A stretch of 64,000 bases of DNA, taken from assembly GCA_019279435.1 (NCBI GenBank), contig JAAALK010000286.1, forward strand, positions 46,707,457 through 46,771,456, written 5' to 3'. Source of the DNA: Zizania palustris (taxonomy: Eukaryota > Streptophyta > Magnoliopsida > Poales > Poaceae). The position numbers and the translations under genes were made by a program. Shown here in pieces: positions 21,781-33,475 of this stretch; position 1 is the first letter of the stretch; the number at the start of each line of letters is the position of its first letter. The notes beneath the pieces were generated by a model. That model did no database searches. It was given only the letters and a program-made list of their open reading frames with translations, and was not told where the DNA came from.

Positions 21781-24700
21781 CTAGAGAACCCGGTCGGAGT
21801 ACGACGGCAGGCGGCGGAACAAGTTGAATCCGGCGGAAGGCATGTCGCCGCGGAACCTCGGGTGCCGGAGGTAGTAGAACCCCATACCGAGCAGGAGCAC
21901 CTTGAACGGCACGGCGTACAGCACCAGTGCGGCGAGGAGACACACCACCGCGAACACCGCCGTGGCGCGCGGGTCTCGCCACGACAGCAGCGCCTCGACG
22001 CGCTCCCCCTGAGCCGCGACGTCGCCGAGCAGCGTCTGCGCCCGCCCGGCCACGGCGCGCAGCCGGTCGTACCGCATCCGCACGACGTCGGCGGGGCGGC
22101 CCGACGGGATCCCGTCGAACTCCTCGTCGAGCTCGTCGGGGCTGACGCTGTCGACGTGGGAGAGCCGCGGATCCATGCCCGTGGGCCCGCGCGGCCGCGC
22201 CCTGTAGCGCCAGAGCAATACCAGGAAGAGGTAGAGGCAGAAGGTGGGGAGGATCATCTCCGGGCAGAGCACGATGGCGACGAGCAGCGCGTGCACGAGC
22301 ACGGTAGTTGGCGGGTGAGCCCACGTGCGCACCCGGTGCGCCCACTTCACCGCCGTGGCGACGTGCGACAGGCAGCCGACGACACGGAACCAGTTGGCCT
22401 TGCTCCGCCGCATGCTCCACGAGTGCGTGTCCGTGTCGAGCAGGTACTGCACCACCTCCGGGCCGAGCGGCGGCTCCGACCGTGCCAGCCGCCCCGACAC
22501 GATACGCATCGCCGTGTGCCGCAACACGTCCTGCTGCGCCGGGCCGAGCGGCTTGACGTAGTGCATCCGCGGCAGCAGCGGGCTCCCGTACGCCTGCATC
22601 AGAGTCAGCCAAGCCGGGCAGGTGAACCGGATGGACAGCTCCAGCTCGCCCATCTTGCGCACCCCGATGGGATGCACGGCCGTGAGCGCGAAGGTGTTGA
22701 CGTACACTCGGTTGGTGTCGAGCGTCGAGAGGCGGATGCGGAGCTTCCCGATGCGAGCGTCCTTGTGCAGCTTCCCGGCGTCGCCGCCGGCGTCGGCGTT
22801 CTTGTATCGGACATTGTCGAAGACGGCGATGGTGAGCACAGTGCAGGGGTCGAAGACGTCCCACGCGTACTGCTCGTTCCATCGCGGATTGAACTGGTCC
22901 AGGATGGTGCGCGTTCGCGCCCACTTGGGGCCGTACTTGAGCACGACGTACGCGTCTGTCGAGCCGCTCGCGCCGTCCTTCGCGATCTTCATCGGCACCA
23001 GGTTCGCCGCGCCGCGGACACCGACCTCGAGCATCCCCACCGGCGGCTTCGACAACTGCTTGGACGCCGCGCGAACGTCGCTGGCCACGTTCGCCGCCTC
23101 GTCCAGCACGTGGTAACCGCCCTCCAGGCAGACGCGCACGTGCACCCGACCGGCGTAGGGCCTATTCTCGTCGCCGCACAGGTTCAGCCACCGCGACGGT
23201 GGCTCGACCCGGTCGTCAGACCGACGGTGCACCGTGGACAACGGCACACGAGCCTGGCCTACCGGCTGCCCGGAGAAGATATCCTCCACAACGACGGTCA
23301 AGAAGGGATCAAACGGCTCGGCGGCGACGAACAGCAGGTCCTCGTTCCAGCTGGGGTTAGATGTCCCCGCCGCCGCGCTACCGAGCGCGACCCGGCAAGT
23401 CTTGAATACCTGGGCGCCGAGCTGCGCCTTCACGTACAGCTCCGGGAAGGTGGGTCCCAACGGCTTCGCCTTGGCGTCCGACGGCGCCGGCAAGCGTAGA
23501 TCTTGCGCTTGGATAACGCTGAGGCGGAGGTACCAGAGCTTTGGGGACAGGTAAGCCTTCGAGCGGGTGTGGACGAGGTGGCCGCCGGAGTCGGATTGCC
23601 ACGCTTCTTGGAACGCCTCGTCAACCTGCGTGCCCACCCACACGGCAAGCATGACGTCGCAGGCCGCTGTGCCGTCAATGGCGTGGCCCTCGAGGGTGTA
23701 CCACTGCGGCGCGAGAGCGCTGTCCGGCGGCGAACGTTTCGGGACCTCCTGGAGATCGAATGAGACATAGCCCAGGTTGGCATCCTGCGGAATGGGCTCC
23801 CCCTCCGCCGCCGGCTTCTTGGCTACTTCATGGACGGTGACCTCCAGGGAGGTGGCCGTGAGACTATCCTTGTGGAAGGCGAACACCTGATCCCACTCGC
23901 CAGAGCTCGTCGCCGCGCGCGTCTTCACGGTGTGCGTGCCGATGGACAGCTGAGCGTACAGCGGCTGCATGTCGCCGCCGCCATGGTGCTTAGCCTTGAG
24001 TAGCCGAACGAACAGGTAAGGCACGCGGTCCACCAGGTCATATGACGTGTTGCCACCAGAGGCCATGCTCCGTTCGGCGGCGCTCTGGGGACGAATCTCG
24101 AGGTCGCCGGCGACTCCGGCGGTGGCGAGCTCCATCTTCGATGGTGAAGGTGGAGGCGCCTTTGAGGGAGAAGGCGGCGGTGCAACCTCTTTCTTACTCT
24201 CCTCCTTGGCTTTGCCTTCCTCTTTGGGCTTATCGCCGTCCTTCTTTCCCTTCTCCGGGGACTTCTTCTTGCTACCATTCTCCTTGTCCGCCTCTGGTTT
24301 ATTCTCCTCTTTTTTGGACTCCTCTGTTTTCTTCTCCTCGGCTGGCGCCGCCGCTTCTGGTTTCTTCTCCTCAGCCACAGCCGCAGCAGCTGGCGGCTTC
24401 TCCTTCTCCTCCTTCACACCCTCGGCAGCCTCCTTCTTATCTGCGGCAGCATCGGCCTTGCCCTCCGCTGGGGCCGCAGGCGCAGGCGGCGGCGGCTCAT
24501 CGACGAACCAAATCTTTAGCCCGATCTCCCCCTTGATTTGCGAGAAGACACTCCGCTTCTCTAGCGGGTAATAGACGAGCGCCTCCTCGCCGGCCTTGGC
24601 GAACGAGGCGCCTGCCACCTTGACCTTCCCGAGGAACGTGCCCCCGCGCCGCCCGCTCCCGCCGCCTCCCCCGCCGGCGGCCGCGATGGCCTTCTTGTCG

Positions 24701-24939
24701 TTGTAGAGGTTGAACTCGAGCGTCTCAGCACACATGGCGTCGGGATCGTGGAGGAGGAACTCGAGGCGCTCCCCCCACTGCGGGTTGAGATCCCGCGGCC
24801 TCGTCGCCGTGCGGCGGCGCTGGCCGTCGAAGTCAACGACAGCGTAGGCGCTGGCCGTCCCCTGCCCGTCCTTGGGCATGAGGTTCCGCGCGTTGCAGAC
24901 CTCCACCACCACCCGCCGCCTCGCCCCCTCCTCCACCAT
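21781..24939 (-). CDS. Multiple C2-domain and transmembrane-region protein (MCTP), QUIRKY-like
   Basis: Single uninterrupted exon of about 1,052 codons. The first in-frame ATG is at 24939 (MVEEGARRRVVVEV...); the open frame reaches slightly further upstream but without an ATG. Order: C2-1 (about residues 7-140), a proline-rich then very Lys/Glu-rich low-complexity linker (about 148-270), C2-2 (302-440), C2-3 (467-600), C2-4 (632-775), and a C-terminal phosphoribosyltransferase-C-type region with two hydrophobic segments (about 878-912 and 992-1024). C2-1 (D24, D36, D38, D81) and C2-4 (D655, D662, D697, D708) keep the acidic loop residues expected for Ca2+ binding; C2-2 and C2-3 largely lack them. 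Plant MCTPs tether ER to plasma membrane, often at plasmodesmata. QUIRKY and FT-interacting relatives affect organ morphogenesis and florigen movement. The long N-terminal C2 plus charged linker fits the QUIRKY-type subgroup better than the shorter FTIP type; that placement is inference. High GC explains the long open antisense frames. Confidence 0.9.
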   Translation of the reverse strand: MVEEGARRRVVVEVCNARNLMPKDGQGTASAYAVVDFDGQRRRTATRPRDLNPQWGERLEFLLHDPDAMCAETLEFNLYNDKKAIAAAGGGGGGSGRRGGTFLGKVKVAGASFAKAGEEALVYYPLEKRSVFSQIKGEIGLKIWFVDEPPPPAPAAPAEGKADAAADKKEAAEGVKEEKEKPPAAAAVAEEKKPEAAAPAEEKKTEESKKEENKPEADKENGSKKKSPEKGKKDGDKPKEEGKAKEESKKEVAPPPSPSKAPPPSPSKMELATAGVAGDLEIRPQSAAERSMASGGNTSYDLVDRVPYLFVRLLKAKHHGGGDMQPLYAQLSIGTHTVKTRAATSSGEWDQVFAFHKDSLTATSLEVTVHEVAKKPAAEGEPIPQDANLGYVSFDLQEVPKRSPPDSALAPQWYTLEGHAIDGTAACDVMLAVWVGTQVDEAFQEAWQSDSGGHLVHTRSKAYLSPKLWYLRLSVIQAQDLRLPAPSDAKAKPLGPTFPELYVKAQLGAQVFKTCRVALGSAAAGTSNPSWNEDLLFVAAEPFDPFLTVVVEDIFSGQPVGQARVPLSTVHRRSDDRVEPPSRWLNLCGDENRPYAGRVHVRVCLEGGYHVLDEAANVASDVRAASKQLSKPPVGMLEVGVRGAANLVPMKIAKDGASGSTDAYVVLKYGPKWARTRTILDQFNPRWNEQYAWDVFDPCTVLTIAVFDNVRYKNADAGGDAGKLHKDARIGKLRIRLSTLDTNRVYVNTFALTAVHPIGVRKMGELELSIRFTCPAWLTLMQAYGSPLLPRMHYVKPLGPAQQDVLRHTAMRIVSGRLARSEPPLGPEVVQYLLDTDTHSWSMRRSKANWFRVVGCLSHVATAVKWAHRVRTWAHPPTTVLVHALLVAIVLCPEMILPTFCLYLFLVLLWRYRARPRGPTGMDPRLSHVDSVSPDELDEEFDGIPSGRPADVVRMRYDRLRAVAGRAQTLLGDVAAQGERVEALLSWRDPRATAVFAVVCLLAALVLYAVPFKVLLLGMGFYYLRHPRFRGDMPSAGFNLFRRLPSYSDRVL

Positions 24940-25479
24940 CGCTACCAACCCCCACTCTCTCGGACCCGCCCGCGCCGCCGCCGGAAAAGTGCAAGAGAGC
25001 GCTCGATCCTCCGGAAGCTTCTCCGGTCGCCACGCGCCCGTGTCTCGCGAGTGAGGAAGGAGAGAGACGCGGAGTTTGACGAGTTACGAAGAGAATGTGA
25101 CCGTTGGAGAGGGGAGACCGGAGATGGAGAGTGTGGACTGTGGAGCGGAGAGAGACTTGAGGGAGGCGGAGGTAGCGGGGATATGGGGTTTTAAAAGGCA
25201 GCAACGGGCGGGAGGTGGGGCCGGGGCCACGTAGGACGGCGGTGCGCGCCACGTGGGCTTGCGAGCCGCGGGAGGGAGGCCTGCGGCTGCGGGCACGGAG
25301 AGTTGTCCGGTTGCGATGAGAGCAGCGTCTGGTGGTACTGGTGTGGGGCCGCGGAGGTCAGCGGGTTAAGTGATGATGGCAACGGCATTGACGTGACCGG
25401 CGCCGTTCGGCGGCTGTGGCGCAGGAAATCACGAGGAGTCGAGGACCGATGCCGATCTCGCCGGGCGCTTTTCTCACAT
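24940..25479 (-). promoter_or_regulatory. 5' region of the MCTP gene
   Basis: G+C-rich upstream and likely 5' UTR, with purine-rich gagag stretches (gagagg, gagagag). The nearest TATA-like element on the minus strand is ttttaaaa around 25190. It is not canonical, so the start site is uncertain. Confidence 0.35.
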
Positions 25480-26125
25480 TTTTTTCGTAACCCGATGGTT
25501 TTCCGTCAGCGGTGTGACAATGTGAGATAAAAACGGAGCAAAAGTTTCCGTCAGAAAAAACGGGAAAGTTATACTGATAGAGTTAAACGGAAATGAAAAC
25601 GGAACTGATTTCCGACAAAATGAATACGGAAATAAAATATTGCGCATAACAAAACAGAAAAGTTTCTGTTTTAATATTTTTTCTAATTCACTATATATAA
25701 TATTAGTTTTTATTTTTCCACACTATATAAACTTTAAATTATATTCTATTCATAAAATATTAAACAATTTAATTTAAATTAATATATAATTATTTGCTAA
25801 AAATAAATAATATAGATTCAATACAACTAAAATAAAACTTATTTTAACTTTATTATATGTATTTATTATTTGTTAATATGTGTGTAAATTGAACTTATTT
25901 ATTGGTTTATCATACTTTTTCATATATTAAGGGTTTTTTATAATTCCGATAGATATTTGGTTTTGCATTCGTACTCGCTCTCTATTTAGTCCGTATTTAT
26001 TTCCGATGATATCCGCTTTCATATCCATTTTCGGATATCCGTATTCTTTTTTATTTCCATGAAAAATGTAGAAACGGATATGATAATACTCATTTTCGTC
26101 CATTTCCACCGTATTTTCATCCTTA
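25480..26125. mobile_element. Possible degenerate hAT-like element
   Basis: A+T-rich centre flanked by arms rich in ggaaacgg/aaatacgg motifs on the left and their complements on the right (tttccgtat, atccgtatt, ccgtattttcatcc). Many short inverted copies of the cgga/tccg motif recall Ac/Ds-type subterminal regions. I find no convincing TIR pair or target duplication. Confidence 0.3.
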
Positions 26126-27593
26126 GACCAAGTGACCCGTAGGTGGTGGAAGGAGGCGATATAACTATTTTTTTGTTTAATTTTTATCATAAAATATATT
26201 TATACATTTAATTTCACGTATAACTAGAAGAACTTATATTTTGTTGTATGATCTATTTATGGCACGTTTGTTTTTATTTGGGATTACACTAATACAGCAT
26301 ATTAGTTAAAAGTGCAATTTCTGAGCTTATTAGTTACAATAATTGCAGTTATCGAGCACAATTGGAGTCTTTTAATTTTTTGGTTCGAGCAATGCTGAGC
26401 TTGCATGCAAGTAGCCATCTTTCGCCGTATCAGCACTTTCTATGTGCTTTTGTAATGCAATAATACAACAAGAACTGACATTGTTGTGAAAAATCTTAAC
26501 GTTGTGTGATTCAATGAAAAAACAATGGCCAACGGTTACATTTGGGTAATTTTATGATCAAAATGTTCACTGTCTGGTTATTTAAGTAGTTATAGATTCT
26601 CGTACTGTTGGATACTTTAAATGATTTGCTGCTTGGTTGAATTATCCTTTCCCCATCCTGTATTTTATAAGAGAGTAGGCATCCTCGTATGCCTCAGCCA
26701 ATATCAGAAAGTTCTGGTCTTTCAGAAATCTAAAACATACTTAATTTTGTTAGATACTTCGGTTACCATTTGTAATGCTGAAAATTGTTATGCCCTGGTC
26801 CTACTCTCGATCTGTTTGGTTCATATTTTTGAATCAGCTTTTTGGCTCGGAAGCTAGAATCTGAACCAAACAGTTTTTTTGGTTACTCAACTTTTTAGAA
26901 TCTACATATTCTCGTAGTACAAATTTAAAAGTTGTTAGTTCAACTTTGATTGAATATTACATACCATACTATTAAAACATATCAGTTCATGTAAAATTTG
27001 AAAAAGTGAACTTTTAGTAAAATATATTATTTTAGTGTAATTTAAAAATATATAATTTTAATATAAGCATTATAAAAGTTCATGATTAGAATGATTTACA
27101 TGTAAAACTACACATTAATTATGTAATTAAACATCATGAACTACCAAAATATAAATCCGCAACTATTCTAACCTAACAGCTCCGATCCGATAGCTTCTCA
27201 GCTTTTCTATAGCTCACAGCTCACAACAGTTTTTGCACAACTCACAGTAGCTTTTTCACAGCTCACAACAGTTTTTTCATAATCTGCAGCTCAACCAAAC
27301 ACATCTTTGTCTTGTCTATATTCTATACAATGGTCGATTGGTCTTGTGCTAATGTTTATGTTGCTATATAACGTAGCTAGATCTTTGGTTTAGCTTCTGT
27401 ATTTTTGTTACGGGATTTTATACGCTATTTACTATCATTTCGATATTGTATCTTTTCGGTAATGGCATTGCTGTTTTTTATCTGCAGGTTCTTCACTCTA
27501 AGAATCCGTTTGCTCCAATATTGCATTGTAAATACCGCCATTTTGAGACAGATGCACCACACCAAAAGGTATTTGTTCGAGCAGATATACAGT
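26126..27593. other. A+T-rich intergenic
   Basis: No coding evidence. Contains palindromic short sequences such as ctgtttggttc...gaaccaaacag (about 26812-26872) and cagctcacaacag repeats near 27215-27290, both looking like MITE debris. Confidence 0.4.
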
Positions 27594-27919
27594 GTGGAAC
27601 AGATCCATGATCATGTTGGAGCAGATCTGAAAAGATAAGTTTGTATGTCTAGAGAGACATCTACTTGAATATAGATAAAAATAAAATCCTAGATATCTAT
27701 AAGAGAAGTGGACTCTGATATCTATAATAGAAGTGGAGCTAATCTAAACTTATTAACTCTGTCATTTCTTTTTTAGATAAGAACTAGCCTATATACCCAA
27801 ACAAACAGATATGTACAATTATAGAAAATGTCCTAAGTGTATATAGATTTACTTCTCGTATCGAAATTACAAACTTATCTTCTCAGATCTATTCCACCAT
27901 GATCATGGATCTGTTCCAC
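27594..27919. mobile_element. MITE-like element with about 52-bp terminal inverted repeats
   Basis: The left arm (gtggaacagatccatgatca...agataagtttgta, to about 27645) is the near-exact reverse complement of the right arm (tacaaacttatct...catggatctgttccac, from about 27868). The centre is A+T-rich. I could not define a target duplication, so the true ends may lie slightly outside. Confidence 0.6.
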
Positions 27920-28135
27920 CATGGAGTTTGAGAGTGGAGCTGAAAATGATGGCTCAAACACCTAAGCTCCAATTTCTTCTTTAAAGCACCATCTAGACTT
28001 AGCAACAAAGTCTTAGCTCTTGGCTTTGGAGAATCTTGCATCCCTCCTTTACTTTTCACCATCCTCTACTTTAAGCATACACAGCCTGCACTATCTAGCC
28101 CATAGAGTTGCTTGGAAAGTTACATGCAAAATTGA

Positions 28136-28479
28136 GGGGGTGTTTGGATTGGAGGCTAAATTTTTAGCCCCCGATACATCGAATGTTTAGATACTATTTT
28201 AAAGTATTGAATATAGCCTATTTACAAAACTCATTCATAATCAGTTGATTATTCGCGAGACGAATCTAATAAATCTAATTACGCCATGATTTGACAATGT
28301 GGTGCTACAGTAAACATTTGCTAATCATGAATTAATTAGGCTCAATAAATTCGTCTCGTGAATTATCCTCTGATTATGCAACTATTTTTATAATCAGTTC
28401 ATGTTTAGTCCTTCAAATTGATATCCATACATCCGATATGACGTGGGTTAAAATTTAACCCCATAACCCAAACACCCTC
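28136..28479 (+). mobile_element. Complete MITE, family T, with 3-bp target duplication
   Basis: 344 bp with inverted ends (gggggtgtttgg... and ...aacaccctc) and TGA on both sides (28133-28135, 28480-28482). It contains the internal block cgcgagacgaatctaat ... gctacagtaaacatttg that is very common in grass MITEs. Three-base duplication and size fit a Tourist/PIF-Harbinger-like MITE, although TGA is not the usual TWA; family naming is uncertain. Confidence 0.65.
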
Positions 28480-30429
28480 TGATTTAGGATTGGTTCCATT
28501 AAACACTACATTTCTATTCAACCAAATAGCCCAGCATAATGTCATAGCCCCAATGAGAATTATATACTTTATCTTGAGTTGAACCCCAAAAATTGAAAAC
28601 ACTATCAGGTGGCTGACAAAGAAATAAACTAAATTACAATTTATTGTTTCCTTGTGACTTATTTATACAATAATTTTAGCTCCTATGTTCCCGGTGAAGT
28701 TGGAGTCAAAATAAATATTATTAGATTCTAAATTTGTTTAGGACGTGGCCTATAGATCTTTGTTTAGATTCATTTTAGTTTTGGAACTCCACTAAACTTG
28801 ACCAAGATAATTTGGCGCCCGTCCTTGGTGATTTATACCTCGAAACAGTGAAGCGTACTGCAATTTTTGCTCTCCGTATTGACCGTACAAAAGATGTAGA
28901 GTCTCACTCCATAAATGTTTCCGTTAGAGCAGAGTCTGATACTCTTGAGAATTGTGGGCGGAACACTCTGTGCTAATCAAATCTGTTCTGCCATCTGGAC
29001 ACAAACACGAGCTGATCGAGATTCGAGAACGAGGGTAGTGACCACTGACCAGTGGGTACCTAGCTAGAGTGCAGGAGGCAGTGTGCCGCCATTGTTGTGT
29101 GTCTCCGCCCAAATTCCAAAAGAGCATTATTTGATCCTGCGGCGGCGAGCTGTCCCGTCGCTGGAAACGGTCACTAGCCCACTACTGCTCCAGCTGTTAC
29201 TGCACCGGAGCCCGGAGGTACTACAAAGGCGTCGGCGCCGGTGCTGCACTGTGCGCGCATGCTACTGTTGTTCTGCTAACACCTCCTCACCCATCCCAAC
29301 GACGATCCACACGCCGCCTCATCCTCCGCCATGCCTCCCCACCAGCCACTTGGATGGCTTTCACGCCGCCACCATGGCCTCACCGGCAACGAGTGGACGG
29401 GAGCATGGCGTTGTGCACGTGTGTCTGGTGCGTGCCTAGGGTTCACTTTCAGCTTGCCAGTTGATCCACAGATGAATTCGAGGACCCCGTGGGTCGTGCT
29501 AGAGCAGAACAAGGTCGACAATGAAGGTGGGGAGAAGGATGAGAATGGGGAGGGTAGCTCGAGGGGAAAATTTCAGGGTATGATTGGTAATACAGAAAAA
29601 AATAACATTACAGGTGACCCGTATACGTTAGATGCGTAGAAAATGATACGAGAATGAGCATCACAAAATTGTAATGACGTGAAAAGAAATACACAAATAG
29701 TAATGACACAAACCGAAACACGACAAATAACGGTGACACATAAGAAATTAACCTTTTTGAATATGTTTAGGTCACGAGTGAGAAACCGATAATAGATATG
29801 ATATTAAGAGAATAATATTAGTAAAGACATTCAATAAGCTTGTCTGCTAAAATTGGTCTGAGATCATCCACATTCACTAAACTTAATCATTAGTGATAAC
29901 TATTATATATTATTGTTAATTAGTGATTATCATACTAATATTAGTAATTAAGCAGTCCATTTTGTTTTATTACTATTGATTACACAAATATTATTAATAA
30001 TTAATATACTATATTACGAATTAATAACTTGTTATTCTCATTCTAACAATCCTCGTCCAATTAAAAAATAACTCATTTCATCTGCTAATAACACAACTAT
30101 TCTTTCTATTCTAAAATATTATAAACTATAACAAGATGTGATAATTTATAATATAACGAATATATATAAAATTAAAAATATTAAATTCAGTTCTAAATAC
30201 TAATATTATAGGACCGAAAGAAATAGCATAAATCATTTTATCACTTAAAAAAAATAAAAACATGTAACCGGTGTAACCGGCGGTGGTCGAATGGTCGATC
30301 GTGGCCTCGCGGCGCGTACTGCTGCTGCGATCGCGCGTCGTGTGGCGTTCGTGAGCTAACCGGGACCGTCCGCTGTTCGTGAGCTTTTTTTTTAATTTCT
30401 AAACTTTTCTCGATGAAACTACCGAGTGG
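28480..30429. other. Intergenic; G+C-rich island at about 29030-29560 without a recognisable gene
   Basis: A G+C-rich block (29030-29560) carries overlapping open frames on both strands, none with a domain or splice-supported extension. The rest is A+T-rich. 29570-29760 may be a degenerate relative of the gggttaattt MITEs, judged only by its terminal ggttaattt (minus strand) and tgtcattac motifs. Confidence 0.35.
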
Positions 30430-30760
30430 GTAAGACATACTCTAAATTTTATTATCTAAATCTATATCTATCGCTCTCTAAAAATTAATTAATCTATGAC
30501 AGTTTCTCTATAATTTCGATTCCTATTTTTTAAATCTTATAAATACGATTTATAATATGTAATAATTTTATGTAAAGTTATGATACATTTAAATATGTGT
30601 ATCATCCAGCCCATAATAACACACGGGAGAGAAAGTAATATGCACGTCCGAGAAAAATATGTGTGAATGGAAATAGAGACTTGTCAAGTTAATCCTATAT
30701 TTGAGAGATGAATAGTGATTTAAGAAATAGATTTAGGGAGACTGTTGAAACTTTGTTTTT
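30430..30760 (-). repeat. Dispersed repeat R2, copy 2
   Basis: Reverse-orientation relative of 5933-6290, sharing the gtgtatcatcca core, ttatgtaaagttatgata-type block and the ctatatttgagagatgaatag block. Confidence 0.4.
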
Positions 30761-31246
30761 CACTAAAAATAACTAAATTCAAATTTAAATAGTCAATATA
30801 GGTAATGTTTAAAGATGCTCTAAATTCTGGTACGTTGTTAACCTTGAGTGAGTCATTAGACTCCAACAATACCTCTAAACAAATCCTCGTCCTAAACCAT
30901 TTTCTAAATATCTTATTATTTATCCTAAATATAGAATTAATTTCTCATTCCTTATTTAAAAATAAGGATAGAAAAATTGTTCGAAATCAAATTAGTTTTT
31001 AGAGATTAATATGAATAGAATGATATTTATATCAAATTTAGGAAATAAAATTTAAGACATTTCGCACCACGATTTTGAGGGCTTTTTCAACCATCGAAGG
31101 AATTGAAAAACCAGAATTTCCAACAGCATAACGGCTAATTTACCTACCCGGCCGTGAGTGCGCGCGTCAAGCTAGCTGTGAGGTAATTAAGATTGTTGAT
31201 TACACGGTCCAGTCGTGTACGCAGATCGAATACAGTACTGTACGTG

Positions 31247-31312
31247 AAGTGCATGCGGGCATGCGCGCGCGCGTGCTCGTGCATGTGTATACATGCATAC
31301 GTATATGCATCG
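31247..31312. repeat. Alternating purine-pyrimidine tract
   Basis: About 65 bp of almost unbroken RY alternation (gcatgcgcgcgcgcgtg, catgtgtatacatgcatac, gtatatgcat). No coding role. Such tracts can adopt Z-form DNA. Confidence 0.6.
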
Positions 31313-32110
31313 AAAGTACACGTCAGAATGGACCACCGTATGTACGAACGTAGACACCGCATCCAAAAGCTGCCTGCGCTGAGCCACGTCGATCGTATGC
31401 ATACGGACATACAGAAACGTGCGGGGGGCACTCGACGCACTAAAATTAAGCACTTTTAGAGCACGTATAATAGTGTATTTCTACGATCTACAACGCCAAT
31501 CATATATACTTTTTTTACTAACGCTGATAATAGAATAAAGAGGGATTTTTGCTCACATAGACGATAGAAAATCTGTACCATCTACCCCTTCCGTAAAAAA
31601 ATATATGATATTTGATTTTTAAGGTCACTACAATGCGTAACTTTAACCGTGTATTATTTTATATTAGGATCAATTTATAACATATGAAAATATTACAAGA
31701 ACATAAAAGTATTATTCCAAAAAAATATACTCATACTATTTTGACACTTTTTAACTACAAATTTTAAAAGTTACCGACGATAAAAAAATTAAAATTTTGA
31801 CCTAATTTTATTGAAAGCATTATATTTCTTTATTGAAGGGAGTATTTTATAGTTACCTGTAAACATGTTTAGAGAATGAGGAGAATATAAACTGTAAAAG
31901 TACATAATTATATAATTTCACCGTCGACATAAAAGAAAAAATAATGTCTATATTGTGACCGTCTAAACATTAGGATCGGGACTCGAGACAGGAGTAATCC
32001 ATTTTAAATTTGCTCCCGTATTAACATTTTACACTTCATTCTTGCTACACAAAATGTCGTCGTTGGAGTCCACCAACATTGAAATGACTAACTAAGGTCT
32101 CCTTTATTTA
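31313..32110. other. A+T-rich intergenic, no gene seen
   Basis: No supported coding frame; nothing recognised. Confidence 0.4.
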
Positions 32111-32270
32111 GCTTTGAATTATAAACATTCGGCTTATAAAAATATTAAATTTCACTAGTTTATTGAATTATTATAATCTGTACTATAAATTATAATAAGC
32201 TGATAGAATAATAAATTATCTTGTTTGTTTCCTCTTACGAAAAAGTTAGATTGTTATAATTCGTCGGTCT
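32111..32270 (+). repeat. Dispersed repeat R3, copy 2
   Basis: Same-orientation relative of 18780-18960 (tttattgaattattataat, ctataaattataataag, gatagaataataaattatc). Confidence 0.4.
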
Positions 32271-32279
32271 AAATACATA

Positions 32280-33030
32280 AACGTTATAGTTTTAAGGGGG
32301 ATTTGAAAATCTTCAAACTAACAGCGGCCAGAATCTAGAAAAACAGCACGTACGTGCGGGTGCATGCATGGTATCGCGTTGGCGCGCGCGCGTGAGGCGC
32401 AGGCGTACACGTAGACGTACACGTACGTTCCCATTCGATGCTATCTACCTATCTGCTTGCTGACTCATGGATCGATCCTGTACGCTGCCACTGCTCATGC
32501 AACTGGTTGTCTGATATGCATTCGTCTGGTTTTATTCTTTTCCCTCTTCCCATCTCTGCCATTTGGACACGCGGATTTATGCTGTAATTTTTATTTGTTT
32601 TGTCAGTGCAGTGTACACCGTACACCACACATGGGTGCGTGCAGCCGTGCAGTCGCAGGCGCAGGGGCAGGTGCAGGCGCAGGCTTATCTTGTCTGCTCT
32701 CTCGTACGTGATCGCTAATTTGCTCTGTTACTAGCGTACACTCCGGGCCGACGGCGATCTAGTCTAGTATTTTAATCGATAACGTTAATAAAAGAGTTAA
32801 ATAATGATTAAAACTTTGAATAGAATATCAACAAATCCAGTGGCGAAAATAACGCTCGGGTCACACGAGTGCACACTATGAGTCTACTGTGTCTACAAGT
32901 ACCAATCTTTATGCATATAGACCGTGGTGGGCTGCATATGTGAGAAAGCTGATGCACCAATTTAAGCTAGCTTTGTGCACCCAATGTGAAAATTTACTAA
33001 TCATACCTTGATTAGTGGAGGCACCAGTTG
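32280..33030. other. Intergenic with short simple repeats
   Basis: Includes cgtacacgtagacgtacacg-type runs at about 32400-32430 and a gcaggc-type hexamer run at 32648-32685. No supported gene. Confidence 0.4.
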
Positions 33031-33034
33031 ACTT

Positions 33035-33475
33035 CGCCTGTGATGTGAACAAATCGGATAACTGTTGTCAATATCAAATTAAGAAATATATTTTGACCAA
33101 TATAACAATATTGCTGTCCATTAAAAAAGTGGTATTTTGAAAAGAAAACATCTGTATAATGTGACAATATCCCGTACATTGGAGGCCGCCACTGTCTCGA
33201 TGAGATTTTCGACATGTGCACGAATCACGATGATTGTAAATTTGTTAAATAATGATAATAACTTTCAATAGAATATTACGGTCATTAGATAAATCTGATA
33301 ATTATCATCAGCACTAAATTAATTGATTATATTTTAACCAACCAATAAAAAGTAGTATATTACAACAATATGTACGTTAGAAAATATTGATATTTAACCA
33401 ATGGATAAATCATTTGTATAATGTGACAATATCCCTGTACATTCGAGGCCGCCGCTGTCTCCTCTTCCTCTGACA
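33035..33475 (+). repeat. Imperfect direct duplication, about 0.25 kb period
   Basis: The block ctgtataatgtgacaatatcc...gtacattggaggccgccactgtctc (33148-33200) recurs at about 33412-33460 (tgtataatgtgacaatatccctgtacattcgaggccgccgctgtctc). The upstream aaatc-gataa ... tattttgaccaa/tattttaaccaa stretches recur too. Diverged tandem copies. Confidence 0.5.

Noticed and set aside
21766..23499. 577-codon plus-strand open frame opposite the MCTP gene, and others of 100-170 codons nearby
   Set aside because: Mirror frames of a very G+C-rich coding exon. Composition (Arg/His/Pro/Val) shows no domain, while the minus strand gives clear C2 domains.
24940..24948. Start of the MCTP protein three codons earlier
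   Set aside because: The codon there is TTG on the minus strand; the first ATG is at 24939-24937.
29083..29639. Possible small gene in a G+C-rich island
   Set aside because: No motif, no conserved-looking translation and no promoter or splice signal. The second half runs into MITE-like sequence.
31144..31459. Open frames on both strands with regular Cys/His/Ala pattern
   Set aside because: The pattern is created by the alternating purine-pyrimidine tract.
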